64,000 bases of DNA from Sulfurimonas sp. (GTDB taxonomy: Bacteria; Campylobacterota; Campylobacteria; Campylobacterales; Sulfurimonadaceae). The stretch is from positions 50,501 through 114,500 of the forward strand of contig JALUWV010000002.1 of NCBI GenBank assembly GCA_027019335.1, in the 5' to 3' direction. A program made the position numbers and the translations under genes. Of this stretch, positions 1 to 8,693 are shown piece after piece. The notes under the pieces were generated by a model. It searched no databases. It had not been told where the DNA came from and was given only the letters and a program-made list of their open reading frames with translations. Each line of letters begins with the position of its first letter. Position 1 is the stretch's first letter.

Positions 1-430
1 GTGTTATGTCTAAAACAACCCCAACCGTTTTTTTTATTTTTCCAGATGAATCATAACTATGTACACCGCGTTCTTCTACATAAACAATTGTGTTATCATT
101 ATGAACGATACGGTGTGTGACATAAAACTCTCTTTTGTCAATGATAGATTGTAAATATTCACTATTGACCATTTCTCTATCTTCAAAATGTATTGAAGAG
201 AGTAGTGTTTCATAACTCAAAGAAATCGATTCTTTCTTTTTGTCAAAAATTGCATATGTTTCATCACTCCACAAGACTTGATTACTTGTAGCGTCTATTT
301 CCCAACTCCCTATATGGGCAGTTTTTTCAGTTTGCTTTTGCAAAAATTCTTGCGCTTTAATTTTCTCTTCTAAATATTGTATCTCTTTGTAGGAAGCATC
401 AATGGCATTTTCTAAGACTTGCTTATTCAT
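1..430 (-). CDS. PAS-domain signalling protein, partial (cut by left edge)
   Basis: Missing from the ORF track because it runs off the window. Read on the minus strand it opens with ATG at 430 and stays open for 143 codons to base 1. The first ~35 residues look like a short coiled coil. From ~40 there is a PAS_3-like fold (HIGSWEID, then a W-S-DE-Y stretch and HFEDREMV), the same layout as the N-terminal PAS of the GGDEF/EAL protein at 14262. The start overlaps the end of the kinase gene by 8 bases, so it is probably the last visible member of that signalling operon. The output domain (kinase, GGDEF or other) lies outside the window and cannot be called. Confidence 0.8.
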   Translation of the reverse strand, partial: MNKQVLENAIDASYKEIQYLEEKIKAQEFLQKQTEKTAHIGSWEIDATSNQVLWSDETYAIFDKKKESISLSYETLLSSIHFEDREMVNSEYLQSIIDKREFYVTHRIVHNDNTIVYVEERGVHSYDSSGKIKKTVGVVLDIT

Positions 431-2072
431 TATCATTACCTAGCTTATTTTTTAGTTCTATCTTAAAACAAACGCCATCTTCTGTATTATATACTAAAAG
501 TTTTCCTTGATGGTGTTCTTCGACAATTATTTTTGACATGTATAGACCAAGTCCTGTACCATTTTTTTCATTTTTGCTAGAAAAATAGGGGTCAAATATC
601 TTAGATAAAACTTCTGGTGAAATGCCTCCTCCATTATCGCAAATAGAGATACTATATGCCTGCGTGTGAATTACTATAGATGGATTTTGTATTTGTTTCT
701 CTTTAAAATTATCCTGAGCATTTTTAAAGATATTGAGAAGTACCTGTACCATTTCATTATCATGCATGAGAGAATTACTACTAGAGTGATAGTTGTTTTC
801 TATCTGTATTCCATCTGCTAATAAAGCTGATTGAATAATTTTAAGTGCTTTTTCACAGACTACTTGTAGATTTGTCTCTTGTCTTTTTTTATTCGGTTTA
901 TAGAAGTTTCTAAAATCATCGATGGTTGTTGTTAAACTTTGTAGATACTCCTCGATATTCATTAATTTTTTTAAAAAGTACTCTTTTTGTTCTTCTCTGC
1001 CTTCTTGAGTGTCAAGATTATAGTTCTCTAGTTCTATGGAAAATTTCATACTTGCAGCGGTTGTAGAGATAGCGTGTAAAGGCTGTCTCCACTGATGGGC
1101 TATCATGCTAATCATTTCACCCATTTGTGCTAAACGTGATTGTTGGAACATTTGATATTTTTGTTTACTCGTCACTTTTAAAAGATAGAAAGTGTATAAA
1201 AACAATAAGCTTATACTTACAAAAATAAAAAAAGTAATAAGATTATATTCAAAGATGGTATTTTCTAAAGAGAGCTTCTTTTTGACAAGAGCATCATGTA
1301 AAAAACTTCTATCGAAATCATTGAGCTTTTCTGAAATCACATATAATTCGTCAATTTCCTTCATCTCTTTTTTTGGAATAGCATTCATGCTTTTATAGGC
1401 AATAGTATCTTTTGAAATACTCTTGAGTTGTGTTATCAAATCTTTAAATTTTACTCTACTCTTTGGAGTAAGTAGGTCAAGGATATCACTTACTTCGACC
1501 ATACTTAAATGTACGAGTTTATGATGCTGAATAAAAGCTAATTGATTCTCTTGACTGAGCTGACCATCTTGTAAGAAATCTTGATATAAATATTTTAAAA
1601 TACCAACTGAAACTGAAAATTCTGGGAGATAATGTATAAGAAGAATACCAAAATAATATTTTTCTTTCTCCTGAGAAAACATAATCCCTGAAATATCTCC
1701 AACCCTATAATCTTCTCTATTGATAAAATCAAGGAAATTATAAATATCTGTACTTTTATAGTTTTGATTATATGTTCTAAAAAAATTCAAATGTTTTAAA
1801 ACTTTTTTATTTTGATACTTTGGGTGTTCTTTTAAGAAACTTTCAATATTACGAAGAAGAGTTTGTGTTTGTGCCTCTTTACCCTTTTGTAAGACTAATA
1901 AACTCATCGTATGCAACAACTTGAGATACTCTACACCGACTATTTTTTCTTTTGTTTGTAGCAATTCTTTTTGATATTGAGAATGAATCTGTGCATAAGA
2001 GTAAGCGATAATCATATAAAGTAAAAATGAGCCTATATAAATTACTCTTTTTTTATTGAATGCAGTTTGCAT
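423..2072 (-). CDS. membrane sensor histidine kinase
   Basis: Inner-membrane histidine kinase of 549 aa. One membrane helix lies at ~11-28 and a second at ~278-298, with a ~250-residue sensing region between them that I do not recognise. The H-box is IAHQWRQPL with the phosphorylated His at 326, the form common in Campylobacterota. The ATPase part has an N-box (NIFKNAQDN, ~447), G1 (DNGGGIS, ~479), F-box (IFDPYFSS) and G2 (GTGLGL, ~505). It has no receiver domain, so it must pass phosphate to a separate receiver. The two receiver proteins just upstream in the same operon are the obvious partners. The gap to the upstream gene is 6 bases. Confidence 0.93.
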   Translation of the reverse strand: MQTAFNKKRVIYIGSFLLYMIIAYSYAQIHSQYQKELLQTKEKIVGVEYLKLLHTMSLLVLQKGKEAQTQTLLRNIESFLKEHPKYQNKKVLKHLNFFRTYNQNYKSTDIYNFLDFINREDYRVGDISGIMFSQEKEKYYFGILLIHYLPEFSVSVGILKYLYQDFLQDGQLSQENQLAFIQHHKLVHLSMVEVSDILDLLTPKSRVKFKDLITQLKSISKDTIAYKSMNAIPKKEMKEIDELYVISEKLNDFDRSFLHDALVKKKLSLENTIFEYNLITFFIFVSISLLFLYTFYLLKVTSKQKYQMFQQSRLAQMGEMISMIAHQWRQPLHAISTTAASMKFSIELENYNLDTQEGREEQKEYFLKKLMNIEEYLQSLTTTIDDFRNFYKPNKKRQETNLQVVCEKALKIIQSALLADGIQIENNYHSSSNSLMHDNEMVQVLLNIFKNAQDNFKEKQIQNPSIVIHTQAYSISICDNGGGISPEVLSKIFDPYFSSKNEKNGTGLGLYMSKIIVEEHHQGKLLVYNTEDGVCFKIELKNKLGNDNE

Positions 2073-2078
2073 ACTTTG

Positions 2079-3767
2079 TTAGCTTAAATGTTCTAATGGT
2101 TCATAAAAATAAAATCCTTGGTACTCATCCACATGAAGCTCTTTTAAGAGTGAAAAAACTTTTTCATTATGGACAAACTCTGCAATCACTTTAATGCCAA
2201 GTTTATGAGAAAAACCAATAATCGCTTTGACTAAAATATAAGAACTTTCATCAGTATCAATATTTTTGACTAAAGAACCATCAATCTTGAGATAATCTGG
2301 TTTTATCTCTAAAATATATTCAAAGTTTGAAAAACCACTCCCAAAATCATCAATAGCAAAACGCACACCTTTTGCACGAAATCTTTTTATAAAATCTTTG
2401 ACAATATCATAATTTTCAAAAGACTCACTTTCTGTGATTTCAAAAACAAGTTGTGTAGCCAAGCCTTCATATGCATTTATAAATGTTGCTATACTATGAA
2501 TAAATTGTTTGTTTTGAATATCTCTAAATGTGAAATTGACACTTAAAACGACACCTGTTTCTTGTGCAAGTTTTAATGCACTAAAGATGACGGTAGAAGA
2601 GAGACTATCATACAGTTTTGTTTTCATAGCGACATCTAAAAAGAAAAAAGGAGTAATAAGCTTCTGTGAATTTGCTTCTCTTAAACGCATCAAGGTTTCA
2701 TACTTCACAACTTTTCCCGAGGCATCAACAATCCCTTGATACACGGGAACAACACGCTTGTCTTCAATAGCTGCTTTAATAGTATCTTTCCAAACAAGAA
2801 TATCTTTTTTTTCCTCATGTGTATCTATCTCTAAAGAGTATGCAAAAAACTTTTGCTGTTTCTTTTTCGCATACTCAAAAGCAATCTTTGCACACCCTAA
2901 AGGATTGTCTTGATGTATAGAAATGCCCATAGTAGCTTCAAGTGTTATAAAATCGTTTCCAATATTTATCTTGTAGTGTGAAAGCTCTTCAAAAAAAGAA
3001 GTAATGTACTCTTGATAGTCTTCCAAATCATTTTCTTTATATTCTTCTAAAAGTACAAATTCATCAGCAGAAATTCTATAGGCTTTAAAGTTTCGTATCT
3101 CGGCAAAATTTAAAATAAATTCACCAAATTTCTCCAAGATTAGATTACCAGTGGCTATACCATAAATCTCATTAAAAAGTTTAAACTCATCAATATCGAT
3201 AATAATTACAGTGGGTTTTTCATATTTTTTTACATCTTCAAAAAAAGAGTATCTACTTGAGAGCGGGGTTATATCATCAAAGTAAAGCTTTTCATATAAC
3301 TCTTGTGTGCGTAGCGTTACCTCTTCTTCAAGTTCTTTTTGATAGTTTTTTATCTGCTTTTTTAAATCAATTTGTTCCACCACTTTTTGCAGTGCCATTA
3401 AGAACTGATTGTGTTCAAGTGGTTTGAGTATATAATCAGAAGAGCCTAATTTTAAAGCATTTAAGAAAAGTTCTGCATCATTATAAGCTGAAAGGATAAG
3501 AACAGGGAGACCTCTATCTACTTTTCTAATCTCACTGAGCATTTCAAGACCTGTCATACGTGGCATGTTTATATCTGTAAGCACTAAATCAAATGCAGTA
3601 GTTTGAAACTTTTCTAAACCATCCTGCCCATTGACAGCTACACTCACATTACTGAAAAAATTTCCAAGCATTTCAAGCATAGATTTTCGTGCCATTTCAT
3701 CATCTTCAACATATAATAGTTTTAAATCTTTTGTCATTTTTTTGAGTTTTTTTATATCAATTTGCAT
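2079..3767 (-). CDS. response regulator with degenerate GGDEF and EAL domains
   Basis: Three-domain cyclic-di-GMP protein of 562 aa. An N-terminal receiver (~15-130) has the acidic pair YVEDDE, phospho-Asp in TDINMP and KPLE at the conserved Lys. A GGDEF-like domain follows (~165-300) whose signature reads SADEF instead of GGDEF, so cyclase activity is unlikely. The C-terminal EAL domain (~325-555) has ETL for EAL but keeps DDFGSG, the KIDGS lysine, AEFV and QGF, so it could be an active phosphodiesterase. Likely net role: phosphorylation-controlled removal of c-di-GMP. Its ATG overlaps the upstream stop by one base (TAATG), indicating translational coupling with the dual-receiver gene. Confidence 0.92.
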   Translation of the reverse strand: MQIDIKKLKKMTKDLKLLYVEDDEMARKSMLEMLGNFFSNVSVAVNGQDGLEKFQTTAFDLVLTDINMPRMTGLEMLSEIRKVDRGLPVLILSAYNDAELFLNALKLGSSDYILKPLEHNQFLMALQKVVEQIDLKKQIKNYQKELEEEVTLRTQELYEKLYFDDITPLSSRYSFFEDVKKYEKPTVIIIDIDEFKLFNEIYGIATGNLILEKFGEFILNFAEIRNFKAYRISADEFVLLEEYKENDLEDYQEYITSFFEELSHYKINIGNDFITLEATMGISIHQDNPLGCAKIAFEYAKKKQQKFFAYSLEIDTHEEKKDILVWKDTIKAAIEDKRVVPVYQGIVDASGKVVKYETLMRLREANSQKLITPFFFLDVAMKTKLYDSLSSTVIFSALKLAQETGVVLSVNFTFRDIQNKQFIHSIATFINAYEGLATQLVFEITESESFENYDIVKDFIKRFRAKGVRFAIDDFGSGFSNFEYILEIKPDYLKIDGSLVKNIDTDESSYILVKAIIGFSHKLGIKVIAEFVHNEKVFSLLKELHVDEYQGFYFYEPLEHLS

Positions 3768-4582
3768 TATTTTCCTTCTATAGCTTCTAATCGTTTTTGG
3801 ATGGACAATCGTTCTTCTTTTTCATGGCGTACCTCTTTATATAAGGCTATCATATCAAGATTGACTGCGATTCGTGCATTTACCTCTTCTCTTATATACG
3901 GTTTTGTAATAAAATCATTGGCACCCGCTTTTAAAAATTCTACAGTAATAAGAGGATGGGTATGAATAGAAATAGCAAAAACAGCAATCTCCATACGGGA
4001 GAATTTCTTCCGAATGACTTTTGTAAGTTCTACACCATTATCGCCTGGCATTTCATAATCTATAAATGCAAGTTTAATATCGTTATGTCTACGAACAAGT
4101 TTGAGTGCTTCTATACTATTTTGTGCTTCGTATATAGTGAAGTTTTGATACTTTAAAAGTTCATGTAATCTTTGTCGACTTGTTTTAGAATCATCAACAA
4201 TAAGCACTTTCGTGTGATGATTGTTTAAAATTCTTCCAACAAGTGCGACTAAAGTTTCAAGTTTAGGATCATTTTCAAGGATAATATAGTCAATAATAGG
4301 CTTTTCAAGAATAGCATCTCGTAAATCTAAATGAAAACTACCTGTCATTGCAATAGATGGAATATCTTTTTGTATTAAGTAATCAAGCGCGCAAGTACCA
4401 CACTTTGGAAGATTTATATCGACTATAGCAAGTGCAATCTTATCTTTGTGAGTATCGCACAATTTTCTTGTTTCTAAAAAGTCTTGAGCGATAACACTCT
4501 TCAAGCCTTTTTCTTTGAGTTTATGACTTTGATAGAGTGCAATTGTTTTGTTGTCTTCAACAATTAAAATGACTTTTTCCAC
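3767..4582 (-). CDS. dual-receiver response regulator without output domain
   Basis: 271 aa with two consecutive receiver domains and a short helical tail. REC1 (~1-120) has IVEDNK and the phospho-Asp in VDINLP, but its conserved Lys position reads YIILEND, so the Lys is missing. REC2 (~125-245) looks complete: IVDDSK, IDYEMP, ITKPY. The layout is like the receiver half of PleD, but translation stops about 20 residues after REC2, with no GGDEF. It may act as a phosphate shuttle or sink between the kinase and the REC-GGDEF-EAL protein downstream. It starts 11 bases after the ispG stop, so it may share the ispG transcript. Confidence 0.9.
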   Translation of the reverse strand: MEKVILIVEDNKTIALYQSHKLKEKGLKSVIAQDFLETRKLCDTHKDKIALAIVDINLPKCGTCALDYLIQKDIPSIAMTGSFHLDLRDAILEKPIIDYIILENDPKLETLVALVGRILNNHHTKVLIVDDSKTSRQRLHELLKYQNFTIYEAQNSIEALKLVRRHNDIKLAFIDYEMPGDNGVELTKVIRKKFSRMEIAVFAISIHTHPLITVEFLKAGANDFITKPYIREEVNARIAVNLDMIALYKEVRHEKEERLSIQKRLEAIEGK

Positions 4583-4593
4583 CGAGAACCTCT

Positions 4594-5658
4594 TTATTTT
4601 TCAGTTTTTGCTGCCATTTCCTCAACTTCACTTACAAATCTATCGACAAGTTCACTTTCATCTAAGTTTGCAACGACATCGCCCTTGACCATGACAAGTC
4701 CTTTGCCTTTACCGTAAGCTATGGCTACATCTGCGTGTGCTGCTTCACCGATGGCATTGACAACACAACCCATAACAGAAACATCAAGCGGGGTTTTGAT
4801 GTGTGCGGTGCGTTTTTCTATCTCGGCTACGGCTGTGACTAGGTCTGCTTCAATGCGTCCACACGTAGGACAAGAGATGATGTTGAGTCCATCAGGCATG
4901 GCACCACTATCTTTTAAAATCGCTTTAGCAACTTTTATCTCTTCTTCGAGTTCCCCTGTAATACTGACTCGCATTGTGTCGCCGATACCTTCAAGCAGGA
5001 GTGTTCCAAGACCTATGGCACTTTTTACTGTCGCATGAAAGATAGTGCCTGCTTCTGTAACACCAAGGTGAAAAGGGTAGTTGTTTTTTGGGCGGAGCAT
5101 TCTGTAGGCTTCGACTGTTCTTTGGACATCACTTGCTTTGAGACTGACTTTAATGTCGGTGAAACCTAAATCTTCAAGGTATTTGATGTTGTACTCTGCT
5201 GAGGCTACCATCGCTTCAGGTGTAGGACCATACTTGTTATCAAACTCTTTTTCTAAGCTTCCTGCATTGACTCCAATGCGCACAGGGATAGAACGCTCTT
5301 GACAGGCTTTAACAATCTCTCGGATTTTACCTTTATCGCTAATATTTCCAGGGTTAAAACGGATACAATCCACAGATTCTGCGGCAATAAGTGCGAGTTT
5401 GTAGTTGAAGTGAATATCGGCAATGAGTGGCAAAGAAATCTGCTCTTTAATGGACTTGAGAGCTAAAGCATCTTGCATATCTGGCACGGCAACACGAACG
5501 ATGTCTGCCCCTGCAAAATGAAGTCTTTTTATCTGTTCAACAGTCGTTGCAACATCGTGTGTATTTGAGTATGTCATAGACTGTGTAGAGATAGGAGCAT
5601 CACCACCTACCGCCACATCGCCGACATATATTTTTTTAGTTGGGTATCTTTCAATCAT
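4594..5658 (-). CDS. ispG: 4-hydroxy-3-methylbut-2-enyl diphosphate synthase IspG (GcpE)
   Basis: Iron-sulfur enzyme of the MEP isoprenoid pathway, converting MEcPP to HMBPP in the cytoplasm. The 354-aa length fits the short bacterial form. N-terminal TIM-barrel motifs are clear ([43 protein letters not shown]). The C-terminal [4Fe-4S] ligands are seen as CPTCGR (two Cys, ~265) and [10 protein letters not shown] (third Cys, ~300). The first gene of its strand run here, followed 11 bases later by signalling genes with no evident metabolic link. Confidence 0.97.
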   Translation of the reverse strand: MIERYPTKKIYVGDVAVGGDAPISTQSMTYSNTHDVATTVEQIKRLHFAGADIVRVAVPDMQDALALKSIKEQISLPLIADIHFNYKLALIAAESVDCIRFNPGNISDKGKIREIVKACQERSIPVRIGVNAGSLEKEFDNKYGPTPEAMVASAEYNIKYLEDLGFTDIKVSLKASDVQRTVEAYRMLRPKNNYPFHLGVTEAGTIFHATVKSAIGLGTLLLEGIGDTMRVSITGELEEEIKVAKAILKDSGAMPDGLNIISCPTCGRIEADLVTAVAEIEKRTAHIKTPLDVSVMGCVVNAIGEAAHADVAIAYGKGKGLVMVKGDVVANLDESELVDRFVSEVEEMAAKTEK

Positions 5659-5697
5659 AAAAGAAAGTATACACTAATAGAGTTAAAAGTTAAAATT

Positions 5698-5961
5698 TCA
5701 TGCACTTTTTAAAGCATTTGCTAAAAATATTTTTATTAAAGATTGGTAAGGAACATCCATCGCATTTGCTTTGACTTTGAGTGCCTCAATCATATCTACA
5801 GGTAAACGCAAGGAGATACTTTTTGTACTCTTTTTTAAGTTGGCAAAATGGACTATTTTTGCCTTGTTCATATCAAAATACTCTGTAACATCATGATTAT
5901 CCCAAAAGTCCGACTCATCTGCTTCATTCTTGAAATCAGGTAATTGTTTAGATTCTCTCAT
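5698..5961 (-). CDS. brnA: BrnA-type antitoxin (CopG/RHH family)
   Basis: 87-aa antitoxin. The N-terminal part (FWDNHDVTEYF) is the toxin-contacting segment typical of BrnA/CopG antitoxins. The C-terminal half (KSISLRLPVDMIEALKVKA) is a ribbon-helix-helix DNA-binding unit. The start overlaps the end of the toxin gene by 14 bases, in the toxin-first order known for BrnTA. It is expected to neutralise BrnT and, with it, repress the shared promoter. The family assignment is by motif reading only. Confidence 0.88.
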   Translation of the reverse strand: MRESKQLPDFKNEADESDFWDNHDVTEYFDMNKAKIVHFANLKKSTKSISLRLPVDMIEALKVKANAMDVPYQSLIKIFLANALKSA

Positions 5962-6253
5962 AAATACTCCTCTCTTTTTTACTCATTGCTCGTGCTGATA
6001 TCACTCTGATATGCTTTACTCTTATTGTGAATACAACAGTGATTAACTGGGCAAAGTTGTTTTTCCCAAGAGCTACACAGCGACACTCATGAATGGAGTG
6101 TTTAAAATCTTCCACAATAAGCAATGGTTCATTAAAAAAAACTTCTTCGATTGCTGTCCATTTGAGTCCATGCTTCTTTTCATTTTTATGAATATTTCCA
6201 TCATCCCATTCAAAGCCAACTATCGCATCTACATCTAAGCAATCAAATTCCAT
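5948..6253 (-). CDS. brnT: BrnT-type ribonuclease toxin
   Basis: 101-aa toxin of the BrnT family (RelE-like fold ribonuclease). Family landmarks are FEWDDGNIHKNEKKHG near the N terminus, the EVFFNEPLL segment, and the C-terminal RVISARAMSKKER, which matches the usual ISAR..kkER ending. The protein carries an extra ~10 residues before FEWD. Translation starts at ATG 6253 behind a GGAAAAAG-type ribosome site. The promoter sits inside a perfect inverted repeat (6262-6284). Stand-alone module between ispG and the TonB receptor. Confidence 0.9.
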   Translation of the reverse strand: MEFDCLDVDAIVGFEWDDGNIHKNEKKHGLKWTAIEEVFFNEPLLIVEDFKHSIHECRCVALGKNNFAQLITVVFTIRVKHIRVISARAMSKKERSIYERI

Positions 6254-6261
6254 CTTTTTCC

Positions 6262-6284
6262 TTGTATATGTGTATTATATACAA
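6262..6284. promoter_or_regulatory. brnTA promoter/operator: perfect 8-bp inverted repeat over the -10 box
   Basis: TTGTATAT, seven bases, then ATATACAA: a perfect 8+8 inverted repeat. The minus-strand -10 box TATAAT (6274-6279) lies within it, about 20 bases before the brnT ATG. The repeat ends one base from the TonB-receptor stop codon. Position and symmetry fit an autoregulatory BrnA operator (inference). Confidence 0.65.
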
Positions 6285-8300
6285 TTAAAACTTAAAGTCC
6301 AAGTTTGTATAAAAGTAACGACCAGGTTCGTTGAGGAGCATTGTCTGTGCATTGTCCGTTACAAGTGTTAAGTCTGCATAAGAGTTACTTTGTGCGTATG
6401 TTTTGTTGAGGATATTGTTGAGACCTACTGTAAAATCAAATTGTTTATTGATTGCATGTTTTACTTTTGCATTGAAAACTGCCCAGCCTGCAATGACTTG
6501 TTCTCCGTTGTCTGAGTCTATGGTGTTCCATCTTTTACTTGCTTGCATATCGAGTGAGGCAAGGGAGTTGTTTGCATACTCGTAGTTGAGTGCAAGTTTG
6601 GCTCGTAGTGGTGCCATATCTGCTAAGTCTCTATCCGTTTGACCTGCAAGTGCATGGTCTTTTTTTCCTCTTTTATAAGAAACTCCCGTGTCAATACTTA
6701 TATCATCTGTAGCATAGTAAGAGCCACTAAGTTCTAGTCCATAGACGGTTGCATCAACATTGACAAATGTTTGTGTGCTTGCATTTGTATAGATATAATC
6801 TTTGAGTTTTGAGTAAAAAGTTTTTATTTTGAATGTAAAATCATCATTGTCTGTTGTGAGTCCAAGGTCAATCTCACGATTTTTTGTCTGGTTTAGGTTT
6901 GGATTTCCTATGAGACGAAGGGTAGGGGGTGTGCCTGCTATGAGTTTGTTAAAGTAGAGTTCTCTTGCATCTGGAACACGTGCCGCTTGCCCAAAGCCTA
7001 CAAAGAGTTTATTGTCTGGGTTGAAGTGATATGTTGTCATGAGATTAGCACTCAAAGCATTGTAACTATTTGCTTGATACGTATCATTTGTGATTTTTGT
7101 ATGGTCATATCTCGAGCCAAGTACAAAGTCAAGACTATTGTAAGATTTACTCACTTTTGCAAATATGGCATTGTTCTTCGTGATAGTGTTATCAATACTT
7201 TTTGCATTACTTGCTGATGGAAGGAGAGTTTGTACACCACTATTTACATTTGTTTTGTAGTATTTTCCATCCCAATTCCTTCGGCTACTCTCAAGCCCAA
7301 GTAAAAGTTTATAGCTCTCCACCTCAAAACTATTTTTAAGTTTTAAGCCTTGCATCGTTGTTGTAAGCTCACTCGTTACATAGTTTGGTGTACCTGATTG
7401 TCTAAACTTTGTAGACATTGGATGTTTGACATCAGAGTAGTAGTACTCAAGATTTATATTTTTGTAGATATCGCTTAGATTATCTATATTGTATGCTATG
7501 CTATAGATGTTTGAATCATCATAGAGGGCATCCATTGTAGTGTTTGCATAGAGAATATTATCGCTTCTGTTTGCTGTAACACTGAGGCGAAGTTCTTGGT
7601 TTTGTGCTGTTGTGATAAAAGCTTTTGCTTGCACACTTTTTTTCTTATAGGCTTGCATATCGTGGTATTGTGCTTGATAGGCTTGTGTTGCTAAAGTAGG
7701 ATGTTTGGCAACATAGTTGTCTATTTGTTGGGCAAGGGTATTGCCATCGCCATCTTTGTACTGGTCACTTGATTCTGTGGAAGCTGTGAGAAGCATACGG
7801 ATGACATCATTACCACCACTTCCTGTAATGCCAAATTTTTTATAGTTCCATGCACCAAAACCGACATTGATTTGCCCTTTCAGCTCTTTTGTCGGCTTCT
7901 TTGTTTTGATTTTGAGCCCACCACTAAGTACCCCAAAGTTTTCGACATCATAAGGACCTTCTATCACTTCTATAGAACTTATTTGATTGGCAACAACATG
8001 AGAGATAGGAGGGTCCATTCTGTTTGGACATGCCCCAAAAACCTTTGCTCCATCAACCTCTATACTAATGTTATCCCGTTTTTGCCCACGGATGAGGACA
8101 TCATTTGCAATGCCACTACGTCGTATCATATCAATACTAGGAATATCTTTACTCAGTGCATCGGCTGTATCTGCTGAAGTTTGTGCATTTTGTGCAACTT
8201 CTGTTATAACTGTTGATTCTATGCCGATGGGTGCGAGTTCTATATCTGCCCCATAGAGTGACGCAAATGTAAGGAAAGAGAGAGGAATAAATTTTTTCAT
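6285..8300 (-). CDS. TonB-dependent outer-membrane receptor, probable copper receptor (OprC/NosA type)
   Basis: 671-aa outer-membrane receptor with a signal peptide (cleavage probably after ASLYG-A), plug (~25-155) and 22-strand-type barrel ending in aromatic F (YTNLDFKF). The plug contains GACPNRMDPP, giving Cys91-x3-Met95, and the barrel contains VKHPMSTK, giving His293-x-Met295. This CxxxM plus HxM set is the copper-binding arrangement described for Pseudomonas OprC, and NosA receptors share it, so copper uptake is the likely job. Spacing between the two motifs (~200 residues) is close to that in OprC. It is transcribed alone, from a -10 box at 8327-8332 with tandem direct repeats upstream. 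Confidence 0.88.
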   Translation of the reverse strand: MKKFIPLSFLTFASLYGADIELAPIGIESTVITEVAQNAQTSADTADALSKDIPSIDMIRRSGIANDVLIRGQKRDNISIEVDGAKVFGACPNRMDPPISHVVANQISSIEVIEGPYDVENFGVLSGGLKIKTKKPTKELKGQINVGFGAWNYKKFGITGSGGNDVIRMLLTASTESSDQYKDGDGNTLAQQIDNYVAKHPTLATQAYQAQYHDMQAYKKKSVQAKAFITTAQNQELRLSVTANRSDNILYANTTMDALYDDSNIYSIAYNIDNLSDIYKNINLEYYYSDVKHPMSTKFRQSGTPNYVTSELTTTMQGLKLKNSFEVESYKLLLGLESSRRNWDGKYYKTNVNSGVQTLLPSASNAKSIDNTITKNNAIFAKVSKSYNSLDFVLGSRYDHTKITNDTYQANSYNALSANLMTTYHFNPDNKLFVGFGQAARVPDARELYFNKLIAGTPPTLRLIGNPNLNQTKNREIDLGLTTDNDDFTFKIKTFYSKLKDYIYTNASTQTFVNVDATVYGLELSGSYYATDDISIDTGVSYKRGKKDHALAGQTDRDLADMAPLRAKLALNYEYANNSLASLDMQASKRWNTIDSDNGEQVIAGWAVFNAKVKHAINKQFDFTVGLNNILNKTYAQSNSYADLTLVTDNAQTMLLNEPGRYFYTNLDFKF

Positions 8301-8326
8301 AAAATGACCTTAGTGTGTTTTATGAA

Positions 8327-8357
8327 ATTATAAAATAGAAGTGTTACATTAGTGTTA
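8327..8357 (-). promoter_or_regulatory. promoter of the TonB receptor with tandem 11-bp direct repeats
   Basis: The minus-strand -10 box TATAAT is at 8327-8332, and SD AAGG lies just before the ATG. Upstream, covering the -35 region, AGTGTTA occurs twice on the plus strand (8340-8346 and 8351-8357), exactly 11 bp apart; the 11-mers match at 9 of 11 positions. One-turn direct repeats are typical for tandem binding of OmpR-family regulators (inference). Overlap with -35 would suit repression or close-contact activation. Confidence 0.5.
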
Positions 8358-8366
8358 AGTTCGTAT

Positions 8367-8693
8367 TTATAACTCAAACATTTGAATAAGCATTTTAGAA
8401 ATTTCTTGAGATGTTTTTTTATCAGCAGTCCCTAATCTCTTAACAAGCCTTGTTTTATCAACTGTTCTTATTTGGTCTAATAAGACTAAACCCTCTTTTT
8501 TTTCAAATTTTATCTTTGGTCTAAATATAAAATCAAAACCTTTAGAAGTCATTGGTGCAACAATGACAGTTTTTAAGAGATTCATTTCATTTGGTGAAAT
8601 AATTATACAGGGTCGAGTCTTTTGTATCTCAGAACCAACCGTAGGATTTAATGTAACTAAGTAAATATCAAATCGTTTGAGAGTCGCTACCAT
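8367..8693 (-). CDS. mazF: MazF/PemK-type endoribonuclease toxin
   Basis: 108-aa mRNA interferase of the MazF/PemK family. Motifs seen: the N-terminal strand KRFDIYLVTLNPTVGSEIQKTRPCIIIS (catalytic Arg in TRP), the VIVAPMTS strand with the conserved Thr-Ser, and the C-terminal LLDQIRTVDKTRL. Length is normal. It starts 7 bases before the end of the antitoxin gene (overlap), the standard antitoxin-toxin order. It sits just upstream of the TonB receptor but belongs to its own operon. Confidence 0.94.
   Translation of the reverse strand: MVATLKRFDIYLVTLNPTVGSEIQKTRPCIIISPNEMNLLKTVIVAPMTSKGFDFIFRPKIKFEKKEGLVLLDQIRTVDKTRLVKRLGTADKKTSQEISKMLIQMFEL

Noticed and set aside
28-35. T8 run in the partial PAS gene as a phase-variation tract
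   Set aside because: Short A/T runs are common in this AT-rich DNA, and no long G/C or repeat-number tract of the kind used for phase variation was seen in the window.
4721-5038. 105-aa plus-strand ORF inside ispG
   Set aside because: Antisense shadow of a well-conserved gene, no promoter or ribosome site.
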